From: Dolomedes plantarius
Taxonomy: Eukaryota; Arthropoda; Arachnida; Araneae; Dolomedidae
Reading direction: 5' to 3'
DNA: 64,000 nucleotides
Assembly: GCA_907164885.2 (NCBI GenBank)
Contig: OU015493.1
Location: forward strand, 118,824,193 to 118,888,192
The notes under the pieces are model-generated. The model was not told the origin of the DNA. It ran no database searches and saw only the letters and a list, made by a program, of their open reading frames with translations. Below, in pieces: positions 52,261 to 62,682 of this stretch (position 1 is the first letter of the stretch; every line of letters begins with the position of its first letter). The position numbers and the translations under genes are program-made.

Positions 52261-52847
52261 TGTAGAGAAGATAGACACAACTTAAATGTTTTATAAATGA
52301 TGAGGACCAATATTTACAAATTAACAACGAATATTTATTACACAAATAAACAGTTAAATTACAGTGTTAAAATGATTATTCAAATAACTACATGAATAAT
52401 AAATAATGTGCCAAAATGATTAATATTCTTTCAAATAACAAGTTGGGTCCTCACCGGATTAACATGTAAAGGTATGTATCATTTAAGGGATATTTAATTT
52501 TAATTTAAATCTTAAAATAGTACTGTCAATATCAACATAATAGTAGAGACTGACTTACCCCAAAATCGGCTAGCGAAGTGAAAACTGCATACTCCCCAGA
52601 GCGGGGCCCGAAGACCACTCACTCTCTGCTCCAAGGATCTTGTCTCCTCTGTCTGAACTCTCTCACTCTCTCTCTCTGTATCATTTCTACCCCTTAATAT
52701 TCATCTCAACTTTTTGCATATATGTTTCCACCTTCCAATCACAATATTTTCTTCTCCATATGAACTCCACCTACGTCTTAAAACCCTTTTCTAGTGGCTC
52801 TAATATTTCTCTTTTATTAAAATCACACTTCTGATTGGACCTATACT
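52261..52847. repeat. Dispersed repeat R1, copy 2
   Basis: Same orientation as the copy at 32739 and very similar over most of its length, but the middle part (about 52555-52640) is different or shortened. Non-coding. Confidence 0.75.
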
Positions 52848-53512
52848 TATATTTCACATTTTCTCCCCTTTTCCTTTCTACATTTTTCTTATAATTTATT
52901 TTCTAACACCTGGTCAGTTTTATGATATCTTTTCCTGACCATGATCCGACAATACTGCTACTGTTGCGTAAATTTCACTATAATCCTTTCAATTCCTATT
53001 CCTTATTCTAAAGGGCTTTTTTCGACTGACCTTCGTCCAACGCAAATCTTTTATCATGGGGCTTTTGACTAACCGCGATTCTAATTTTACTACTGAGCCT
53101 TTCTTATGGGGCCTTTATATGGGAGCGGCGGCTATTTCCAAACCTTCCCCTCTCTACCATAAATATATTTTTATTGCGTACATTTCCTTTCTAACAATCT
53201 TTTAAACTTATGTAAAATGCCTTTTCTTATGCTGACCGCTGTAGCCGGCTGAATCCTGAATCTACCCTTCCTTTGCGTATCCAATTTTATAGCTGACTCT
53301 TATTTCTTATCCTTTCACTACGTTTTACAATGCATAAAGAATCTTAAACATGACTTGCAGCTGTTGATTCTCCTAGAAACCCTTTGCTGGCTTAAAGACC
53401 CAGCAATATAACTCGTGAAGGACGACAAATCAGTAAAAAACAACTTCTTAAAATGTACAATTGAAATTATATATAGTTACTGGTTTTGGATTATTATTAT
53501 TATTTTTTTTAC

Positions 53513-53729
53513 CAATGTGGAGGCACTTGTCGTGAAGACATTGACCTATAGTACACCGCAGTTTTGATGGCCATTTTATTATGGGGGCACCATATAGGCA
53601 GACCAGCATTACCCCTATGAAGGAACGACACAAACGGAGGCATTTTAGTGGCGTGACGCCAGGATTCGATCCGAGCACCCTGTGCACCGAAAGCCAGCGC
53701 GCTGTACCACAAGGCTACCACAGGTCCGG
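53513..53729 (-). mobile_element. tRNA-derived SINE, type 4, copy 2
   Basis: On the minus strand it reads GGTAGCCTTGTGGTACAGCG (A box), then GGATCGAATCCTGGC (B box), and continues with a body matching 35966-36182. A (T)n/(ATT)n tract stands at its tail. Confidence 0.75.
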
Positions 53730-54003
53730 TTTCGGATTAATAGGAATAATTCTTTCTCGGGCCGCATAGCAATTAAATGCTATTATCATTATAGGCAAAT
53801 CAGAAGCCCTATAATGATTATTAAAAATCTTCTCAAATTAACAATTTTTATAGTGTTATTAGTTACATGATTCTTTCCCTCGTTTAAAATGCGAAAAAAC
53901 ACTCTGGAAAGTAAGAAGATTTGAAATTGATTCCCATACCGACTCTCAGTTGTTTTACTGGTGAAAAGAAGAGTGGTAAAGTGTCTGAATCAGCCTGTTT
54001 TAG

Positions 54004-54046
54004 CCTGAATATATAATGAGAGAGTGTTCGCCATTATATATTCAGG
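54004..54046. other. Perfect 15-bp inverted repeat
   Basis: CCTGAATATATAATG (54004-54018) and its exact complement (54032-54046) are separated by 13 bp. No coding or element context recognised. Confidence 0.85.
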
Positions 54047-55156
54047 GTATAAACTGACCCACTTGACGGTTGCTGTAAAGCCTAATTTAAACAATTGTGG
54101 AACTTAGTTTCCCTCGTGCTGTCTAGGGTAGCAGAGAGAGAATTCATTTGAAATGTGTGTAGAATCCATGATGCAATTATCTATGTCCGAAATATTGGAG
54201 ACATAGAGTTGATGAGTGAAGATCCGGAGGTCAATATGGCATCTAGGTGAAAAGAATATGCTGCATTTCATGTCTTAGCATATCACTTAAACGTCAAGCA
54301 GCTCCTTTCACGGAGAGAGAAACATGGGTAAAAGCTATTATTCTTCAAGCAGTTTAAAGAAGTGTTCTAGATTAGTCCAAAGCGTAATGAACGTTTTTAG
54401 TAAGATGGGACAATTAAAAAGTCATTTATTTGTTGAAATATACCCTTCTTAATTAATATTATATGAAAATAAATAATATTTTTATTGATAAAATTATTTA
54501 ACAAATTTATTGTTCATTAAATTATCTTTAGTAAAAACTTCTGTTTTTACTCATTTTTTGTTTTTGTTTTTTTAAAAACACCATTAAGAAATTTTGTACA
54601 TTATAAATTGTATATGTAGTTAGAAAAATAATTTTCTTTGAAATATAAAATGCAAAATAAATAAAAGGTAATAAAATTATGTGGGTTTATAAAGAAAATA
54701 CTTTATAGTACGAGGTAATTTTGCAGTTCTACTTGAATACTAGTTCTAACCCTGGATTATTGTTTTGCAGACTGCTTTGACAATCTTTGGAAAATAGGGT
54801 TCTATTTGTGGGTTAGCCTCAAATATGTTATTTTATAGATTTTCAACTGCCGTAACTTAGTCAAAGGATTATGACATGCTGTGGCTAAGCCTTTTTTTCT
54901 TCTTTGGCTTATTAAGTTGCACACAGATAATTATGTTCACAACAAATTGCAATTATTTTTTACTACAGAATTAGAGAATATACTTTTGATTTATGAATTA
55001 GATGACTTTAGAAAAACAAAGAAATTTCAGGCCAACTTTTACTAAAATTGACTCTGGTAATTCACGAATGATCCACTCGTAGACCACTCGAAACTTTTCC
55101 TCCAGTTTCAACTCGTTTAGCTTCCTATTTTATATATTATTAGCGGTCGCTATACG

Positions 55157-55514
55157 CAGGGCCTTTTTATCGCATGGGCAAATCGGGACTTTGCCCAAGG
55201 CTCCCTGATGATAGCAGAAGGTGAAAGTCGTTTTCAATTTGATATGAAACATGTTTATGAATGCTTCATCTAACCAGCCATACACTGTAAATAGCAAATA
55301 TAGACTCGCATGCAGGTTTGTTGGGTTTAAATCACTATTTGAATCAAAATTTAAATCAAAAGATTTTTTATCCCGATTTTTAACAACTTTTCGTGGCACT
55401 CTTGGTGTATGCAGTACTTCTAATAGTATATGGATAGTTCTCATTTTTATAAATGTTCGTAAGGGGGGCAAATAGCATCTGCTCAGGGCCCCCAGCGTTC
55501 ATAATCATGCCCTG
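55157..55514. mobile_element. hAT-like MITE
   Basis: A 358-bp element with ends CAGGGC and GCCCTG, flanked by GCTATACG and CCAATACG (6 of 8 identical). GGGCAAA motifs appear near both ends. Open frames in it are incidental. Confidence 0.6.
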
Positions 55515-56813
55515 CCAATACGTTGCAAATTCTGAATATCTGCAACCAGATTAACATATTCTCAGAGACTATGACATGCTATTGTTTTTCCATTTTCTTC
55601 GAATTAATATATTCTTACGTCATATGCAGATCATTCTATATCCATGTTACTTAAACTGTATACTTTTCTTAAAAATAAGAGAGGAGGAATTGGAGAACAA
55701 TCAAGATATGATCGGGATATTCCCAAAGCTTAATCTAATTTTTATTAAAGCGATTCACACCTACCCCCAGAAACTAAAGAGCAACAGACGCAGAAAATAG
55801 TACACTTCCCAGAATTACTTCAACTAGCTTAACATCTGCAGGAGGCATATAGCTGTCATTCAAATGACTCCTTCCATCCTATTCTGTTACTATCTGACCG
55901 AAATTCGAAACTCGAAAGTGTGAAGAAAAAAAAAGAAATTAATCTCTCCAAAGAAAAATCTCACCCTTGTTGCTGATGAAACTGGACTGCCGTTAACTCG
56001 GAGACCGCTGCCTTTGAAACCCAAAACAGCCGATTTCTTTCTCTTTTTTAACCACCCCCTATCAATAACGCCAACACCTAAAAAAAAGTAAATAGAGAGA
56101 GCGTAGTACAGGACGGAACAGTCTTAACCTCTCTGGGCGAAATACTAAGAAAATGTTTTTTTTCTCTTTTCTCAGTTACGAAATAGAGAGAAAACGGAGA
56201 AAAATTAACGACTATGCTTGATGGATGTATTTCTAGGGGAAGAAGATGGTTCCAATGTCAACAGTGATATATCAACAGCGAGACAAAAAGCGGTTTTGAA
56301 TGAGTCGGTTTTTTGATGCGGAGTTAACCAAACAGCGGAAAGAAAGAATGCATTTTACAAGCAACACGCAGTGTCGGATTCTGGTGCTGGAAAAATAGAG
56401 TGGAATAGAAATCATTGAAAGCTGCCGGGATTTTTTATAGTTCCGGCCATAAAAGTAACACTTTCGGTTTTCAGCACTTCATAGTACATATAGGACACGC
56501 TTAAATGTGTTTAGTTATTTATAGAGATGTTTCCGCTCTATTGGAGACCTCAAAAGAGTATTTCTATTGCAGTGCACTGTAAAGAAAGAGATTATTTTTT
56601 TATAAGTGTGTATGTATGTGGGTTTGTCAGCATTGTTCGTCAGGACACATGCATCATTGCATAATACAACTTAATTATTATACAGTTAAGGGTAATGCCC
56701 AAAATATGGAAAATGCTTACGAAAATAGACGCGTTCTCTCCCACCGTCATCCGTCAAGTCATGACGAATAAAGATGGTAGTTACTGCTTTATTTTCGGAA
56801 TAATAATGACGTG

Positions 56814-56868
<55 letters not shown>

Positions 56869-56870
<2 letters not shown>

Positions 56871-57482
56871 GGGTGTCCCAAAAATAACTGATGATTTGAA
56901 AGAAAAACGGAAAGCGATAGAAATGTACGGTTTGCTGCTTTCTGCTTAGGTAACCAGGGAATTTATTCTCACCAATTTTCAAAATTAGTTACAAAGTTCG
57001 TCAACAGATGGCGCTGCTGACTGGGAAAACTATAAAACAATTTTTTCAAAATAACCACCGTTTGCAGCAACAACGTGGCGCAGTCTGAAGTCAAAATTTG
57101 CTGACGCCCGTGCAAACATTTCAGTTTGAATGTTCTGACAATCAGCAGAGATGTATTGTTCCAGTTCATCTACAGTTTGTGGATTGTGACGATACACCTG
57201 GTCTTTAAAGTACCCCTAAAGAAAAAATTGCATGGCGTCAAATCTGGCGAATAGGGAGGCCAATCTATGCCACTTTGCGTATGCTTCTTCCTTTGAAAAT
57301 ATTGTTTTCTAGTTTTTTCCAATTAGCAGCGCCATCTGTTGACGAAGTTTGCAACTAATTTTAAAAATTGGTGAGAATAAAATCCCTGGTTACCTAAGCT
57401 GAATGCAGCAAACCGTACATTTCTATCACCATCCGTTTTTCTTTAATTGATTTTTCAAATCGTCGGTCATTTTAGGACACCC

Positions 57483-57484
<2 letters not shown>
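56869..57484 (-). mobile_element. Non-autonomous mariner-superfamily element (616 bp)
   Basis: Bounded by CCGGGTGTCC and its complement GGACACCCGG, with TA on both flanks inside (TA)n tracts. Inverted repeats extend about 160 bp on each side and include GTCAACAGATGGCGCTGCT. Between them, on the minus strand (about 57040-57290), a translated stretch reads PPYSPDLTPCNFFFRG and continues to VVAANGGYFE, a decayed transposase C-terminus in which the last catalytic Asp is replaced by Asn. Confidence 0.85.
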
Positions 57485-57532
<48 letters not shown>

Positions 57533-57535
<3 letters not shown>

Positions 57536-58794
57536 TTATATATAAAAGGCAAAGTCTGTGTGTTTGTGACCAAGTTTTTGTCTGCTCGCGGCACGGCGCA
57601 AAGACGGCAGGTCGGACAGTCTTGAGATTCGACACGAAGATGCCCCCCGAGGTCTCATTATGCACCTCGAAGCCCTTTTTTCGATTTTTTAATTAGTTTT
57701 TCCGTAATTAAATATTTAGTCGCGATTTGGAGCTCCCGGACGAGTAAAAGCTCCGTAAATCCTAACGTATCAGTCCCAAAATTTTTTTTTTCGGACGAGC
57801 CTATACGGGAAAGATGACACTATACGGAAATCACAATTAAAATTGTCTGTCTTAATTTATCGATTAATTGTGATTTTTCTTCGATCGCCTGTACGCACCC
57901 GTTTTTCGGAAAAAAACGCGATTTTTTCCGCGACCCTTTTTTCCAAATTGTCGAATTGATACGTAAATGTCATTACATTTTTACGAAATTTTTATCTCAG
58001 AGACCCTAGACATCACAGTTTCGAAAGCCAGAATCAAAATTAATTTACAAATTGTAGTTATTTTTTAATAATTTATTTTATGATTCGGAAACTCTTGCGA
58101 GAAATCTCATTTTGGAGATTTCGTTCTTCATTTCCGGACGAAGGTAAAGAGGGGGAAAATGGGCGTGTCTTTTTCGACGTCAAGCACGTGATGTGTTGGG
58201 GCGTTAGTTTTCTATGAGGGATTGGGTGGTTAAAGGAAATCGATTACTATTGCAGTGATAATCGATTAAAAAATCGCATTTAGTAATGCCGTAATTTTTT
58301 TGGCCAACACTTAGTTAATATCATATAATTTGTGGTGTGTTTGTGGAAAAAATCTATGAAGATTTCAAAGAATTTCAGCATGTGGAGGATGTGACATATT
58401 CGCTTTCAAGGAAATCGATTACTATTGCAGTGATATTCGATTAAAAAATCCAATTTCCTAATGCCTTATTTTTTTTGGCAACAGTTACTTATTCTCATAT
58501 AACTTGCCCTTTGTTGTTTGAAAAAATGTGTGAAGAATTTAAACAATGACTTCATTTGTTTAGTAGTTTTGATTTGTTTAATAATTTTATTTTATTGAAC
58601 AGGAATTTGTACGTTTTAACTAATCCTATGTCAAAAATTTTGCCAAAATGTGCCAGAAAGGATTAAATTTATATGGGTAAAATAATGTATCGTGGTGAGG
58701 AAAAGGATGAAAGCGAAGCCCATTAACAAAGGATTAAGGCTACTAAAATTTGGTAATTACATTACCCGAGCAACGCCGGGACGGGTACAGCTAG
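57533..58794 (+). mobile_element. Non-autonomous Helitron, family B
   Basis: A 1262-bp element beginning TCTTTATATATAAAAGGC after a (TA)n tract and ending GGGTACAGCTAG before a T. The 3' end has the typical hairpin ACCCG...CGGGT (about 58764-58786). An internal segment starting GGAAATCGATTACTATTGCA occurs twice (about 58234 and 58408). No open frame of note. Confidence 0.85.
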
Positions 58795-58812
58795 TATATA
58801 TATATATATATA

Positions 58813-59926
58813 CCGAGTGGCCATAATTAAACTGACAGTGCTCACAGTGTTCTGTAGCGCGATCTATTTGCGAGAATGACGCCACATTTTGTAGGAAGAT
58901 TAAATAAGAAAGGGGACGAAGGATTCCGCGAAAAAATAAATTAGTTCCAAAAGTCACCGCTAGGGGAATATTTGGCGCTGTGTAATAGAAAATAGAGTGT
59001 TAACAAATGCAAATCAATACGGAAATTACCTTTTATTTTGCATTCAAATGAGGTTCAATGTGGCTGCCGTTGTTGTGGACCATATATTGCATTCTGTGCA
59101 CAGTATGCACAACAGCAGAAAGTAACATGTCTGCAGGAATCTCCCGTACAGTCCGTGATATGTTATCCTTCAACGTAGCCAGGTCCTGGACCACTCCTTG
59201 ATAGACCTTGGACTTAAGGTAACCCCATAGCCAGAAGTCGCATGGGGTAAGATCAGGCGACCGAGGTGGCCATGCAGTTGGAAAGTAGCGGCTAATGACT
59301 CTTTCTGTTGTGAATTTCTCTCGTAGCAGCTGTTGCACCCGTACAGCAACGTGTGGAGGGGCTCCATCTTGCATGAAAATGATTTCCCCACGAAGGGCGG
59401 CTGACGCGTTGCACTGGTTGAGGTAAAATAATTTGACCAGTAACGCACGCTCGACTAAAGACGGAGACATTGCACATAAACTTTCAATCCGATTGATTCG
59501 AAACGTAACACATTGCCTTTTAAAACCCAAGCAGCTGGCACTGTGCCAATGGATGTAATGTGAAATTTGAATAAAGAACTTCTTCTGCTCAGCGTACGTG
59601 ATATTGCAGATAACGAGACTTTATCGGTGTTTATGTAGATTTTACGCTTTTTTAAAAGTGTTGCCATATTGCACTTGAACTAAATAAGAAAATGTGCATA
59701 ATAAAAGGTAATTTTATTCCGTATTAATTTGCATTTGTTAACACTCTATTTTCTATTACACAGCGCCAAATATTCCCCTAGCGGTGACTTTTGGAACTAA
59801 TTTATTTTTTCGCGGAATCCTTCGTCCCCCGTCTTGTTTAATCTTCCTACAAAATGTGGCGTCATTCTCGCAAATAGATCGCGCTACAGAACACTGTGAG
59901 CACTGTCAGTTTAATTATGGCCACCC

Positions 59927-59928
<2 letters not shown>
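58813..59928 (-). mobile_element. Internally deleted mariner/Tc1-superfamily element with about 230-bp inverted repeats
   Basis: A 1116-bp element flanked by TA inside (TA)n tracts. Its ends, CCGAGTGGCCATAATTAAAC on the left and the complement of CCGGGTGGCCATAATTAAAC on the right, belong to inverted repeats of roughly 230 bp that differ at only a few positions. The interior keeps only the C-terminal part of a transposase on the minus strand. The repeats include the start and polyadenylation flanks, so it is non-autonomous. Confidence 0.9.
59033..59530 (-). pseudogene. C-terminal transposase remnant (rosa-like spacing)
   Basis: A 165-codon frame whose second half is a clear transposase C-terminus: MQDGAPPHV holds the second catalytic Asp and PPRSPDLTPCDFWLWGYLKS the third, with 42 residues between them by my count, close to the DD41D spacing of rosa-type elements. 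The segment carrying the DNA-binding domain and the first catalytic Asp is missing. The frame upstream (to 59667, starting MATLLKKRKIY) is shifted relative to this one and I do not recognise it. No functional enzyme can be made from this copy. Confidence 0.8.
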
Positions 59929-59964
<36 letters not shown>

Positions 59965-59967
<3 letters not shown>

Positions 59968-60110
59968 GGATAGATTTGAGGTGGAACGTGCCAGAACGGC
60001 GTTCCGGTACCTCTCTTTAGGTACCTCTCTTTATCAATAATTTGGAATACCCCCCACACACCCCGGAAGGTTACCGCTCCGGCACCTCTATTTCTAGAAA
60101 TCTAGCACTG
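59965..60110. mobile_element. Short hAT-like MITE
   Basis: A 146-bp element between (TA)n tracts with ends CAGGGATAGATTT and AAATCTAGCACTG, an imperfect inverted pair; CCGGTACCTCT / CCGGCACCTCT occurs on both sides. The target duplication cannot be read because both flanks are TATATATA. Confidence 0.6.
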
Positions 60111-60150
<40 letters not shown>

Positions 60151-60205
60151 ATTTAATTAGTTGCTCTGATAATATAGTATGACAGTTACAAGGAACCACC
60201 ATCTA

Positions 60206-61112
60206 TCTATATAAATAAAACAAAAACTTTGTCTGTCGGCCGGTGGGGGAACAATTCCGGGTAGACCGTTTCCGGCATGACATCCGTTATGAAATTCGAC
60301 CATGTTTGAAAATGTCGAAATCAATGCATTTTTTTTCCATGAAAGTACATAAATGTTACATTATTGTTGGAAAGAGCTTTAAAAATTGATAATTTTATCT
60401 GCGTACACTTATTCTGTTACTTTAATAGTTTTAGAGATATTTCAATTCTAAATGCATACTCCACCGATACAAAACGTAACCGTCATGTTTTAAAAGTTAA
60501 AATCGATGGGTTTTTTTTAAGAAAGAAAATAAATTTTACATATTTAGAAAGATCTTTAAAAGCTGATAATTTTTTCTGCGTACACTTATTCTGTTACTTT
60601 AATAGTTTTAGAGATATTTCAATTCTAAATGCATACTCCACCGATACAAAACGTAACCGTCATGTTTTAAAAGTTAAAATCGATGGGTTTTTTTTTAAGA
60701 AAGTAAATAAATTTTACATATTTAGAAAGAGCTTTAAAAGCTGATAATTTTTTCTGCGTACACTTATTCTGTTACTTTAATAGTTTTAGAGATATTTCAA
60801 TTCTAAATGTATACTCCACCGAACTAAACGTAACCGCCATGTTTTACGATGTAAATACAGCGTGATTCATTCACAGCATGATTCTCACTAAAAAATGAAT
60901 CACTGAAAAGAAATGTTTCATCGTGTGTCTAATTTTTAATTATTTTTCATACTTTTATAATTCACACTTTTTAATCAGAAATAGATCATTTGAAGATGTG
61001 CTGATTTTTGGGGGATTTTTCGGCAATTAAAAGTGAAAAAAATTAAATTCAAGTGAACTGAGATTCGAGTGTCAAGTGATTCGATAGCTGGTCGAAGCCC
61101 GGCTTGTTAAGA
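60206..61112 (+). mobile_element. Possible third Helitron-like repeat with internal tandem repeat
   Basis: Starts TCTATATAAATAAAACAAAA, like a Helitron 5' end, and finishes near a short hairpin AAGCCCGGCTT (around 61097-61107) followed by GTTAAG, which is not the canonical CTRR end. The class is therefore uncertain. Most of the interior is a 178-bp tandem repeat. Confidence 0.45.
60369..60842 (+). repeat. Tandem repeat, about 178-bp unit, 2.6 copies
   Basis: Three successive starts at GAAAGAGCTTTAAAA-like sequence (about 60369, 60546 and 60724), each followed by GCGTACACTTATTCTGTTAC and TACTCCACCGA. Units are nearly identical. The long open frame across it merely reflects the repeat and is not a gene. 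Confidence 0.85.
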
Positions 61113-61689
61113 ATAAAAGAAAAAAGAAACTGGGTACTTAACAGATCTACCACCATCCTGTTCCTCCATTACTATAGGGTCACTTAATTTCCATAACCTT
61201 TAGGTTTCCAATTTATAAATAAAGTTATCTGCTTGGATAACAAGGAAAGTTATCAGTAATTTAACTTTTTCGTTTAAATTTCACATCACTTTATGCTGTA
61301 AAATAGTATTTAACACAGAAAAAAAACTTAATTTTCTACTTCTTTATAAGCAATTGAAAATATTTATAATTCTAACAAACAGCAAAAAATATATAATTTT
61401 AAAGTTGCAAAATATTTAAAATTCAAAGGGGTTAAAATATTTAAAATTCAAAGGTTTTTTGGAGGGGGGAATTGTTTGGAGACACACGGAAAAATAACTA
61501 ATGCTTTATTATCAAAATATGATCAATATATAATGGATTAATTTTTTTTAAAAACTTAATATGTTCACCAGCATTATGCATTTCGGAGTGGTTTTACATT
61601 ACTCCACTTCTCTGTTAAGATAAATATAATGCTTTAAAATTCATCGCAATAGATGGGATCCACATAAAAAACGTACATTACGTAATGGA

Positions 61690-62300
61690 CTTTTTTTTAT
61701 TTACGAGTAGCTAACGAGACCGCAAAAAACATCGACGTAGTACAAGGTAGCTACTGCTGATTTTGAAAAATAATCAACAGCTTTTTTATCTCCGTTTCAC
61801 AAAGCAAGGTATACATGCTTGATTTATTCCGATCACTTATCAGACGAACAGTACGGTAAAAGACTTCACAGCGACGCTCCATGCCGAGTAGCTTCTTGCA
61901 CTGACAATGGATGCTCTCATGTTCAGGCCACTCGTGCACCGCTTTTGGCGACGGGTTTCTTTTCGAAAACTTTCGACCGAAAACATCCACAGTCGCCACA
62001 TTGATACACTCTTGTCGCGTGTCCAGTCATCTGCCTTCAAAGAATCTCCTGTTATTAAAGGGGTGAAAGAAGAGTCGCAAGTGATCGCGCTCGCTATAAA
62101 TAGCAGTCACTTGGAATGCGTCCTAAAGAACCAAAGAAGAGCAACAGACCTCTGCGGTGGACATTTTTGACAGTCTCATTTCGCCGCCTCGATAAAACAT
62201 TTCGTGGTTTTAATTGCCACAACAACAGGGAAAAAAAAGGGAAAACTGCTAAAAGGATCTTTTAGCGCTTTAAGAATCGCTCTCAGATGAAGACGTATTT
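61690..62300. promoter_or_regulatory. Non-repeat island with a TATA-like motif
   Basis: A balanced-composition region containing GCTATAAATAGCAGTCAC at about 62092, a good match to an arthropod TATA box with an initiator-like sequence close behind. No gene is recognisable downstream within about 400 bp before repeats begin. Open frames of 60-90 codons overlap on both strands without known domains. Confidence 0.25.
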
Positions 62301-62408
62301 GGTGTAAACAGCGTATAAATAAATGAAAATTGTGTGAAGGAGTTGAAAGTGTCGTTTAGTAGTAACTATTAAAAAGTCAGATTTTTTGTAGCTCCTTCTC
62401 AGTTGTAT

Positions 62409-62502
62409 TAACCTTTAGCTTACGGGGCCCATTTTTCCGATTCCCTCTTTGGAAAAGCATATTTCATGCCCCCATTGTAAGAATTAAGGCCATTAAGGGG
62501 GT

Positions 62503-62503
<1 letters not shown>
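62409..62503. repeat. Half-copy of the TTAACCTTTA element
   Basis: TTAACCTTTAGCTTACGGGG followed by a region that resembles the element at 20165 in inverse orientation (CCATTTTTCCGATTC, GTAAGAATTAAGGCCATTAA). It runs straight into a (TA)n tract. Confidence 0.55.
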
Positions 62504-62575
<72 letters not shown>

Positions 62576-62630
62576 CCCTTAATGCCTTTCTTGCATTATA
62601 TCTACTAAGTTGAGTCCCTGTGGAGAATGA

Positions 62631-62679
<49 letters not shown>
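62503..62679. repeat. Paired (TA)n microsatellites
   Basis: Two TA tracts (about 62503-62572 and 62635-62679) separated by about 60 bp that include TTCCCCTTAATGCC. The second ends at the Tc1-like terminus at 62680. Confidence 0.95.

Positions 62680-62682
<3 letters not shown>

Larger units (their letters stand above)
53730..56816. other. Intergenic DNA
   Basis: Holds the inverted repeat at 54004 and the hAT-like MITE at 55157. Otherwise AT-rich without recognised genes; 55970-56420 is a mild purine-rich, GC-richer patch. Confidence 0.4.

Noticed and set aside
60364..60744. 126-codon frame with internal repeat
   Set aside because: The frame repeats because the DNA is a 178-bp tandem repeat; no protein family recognised.
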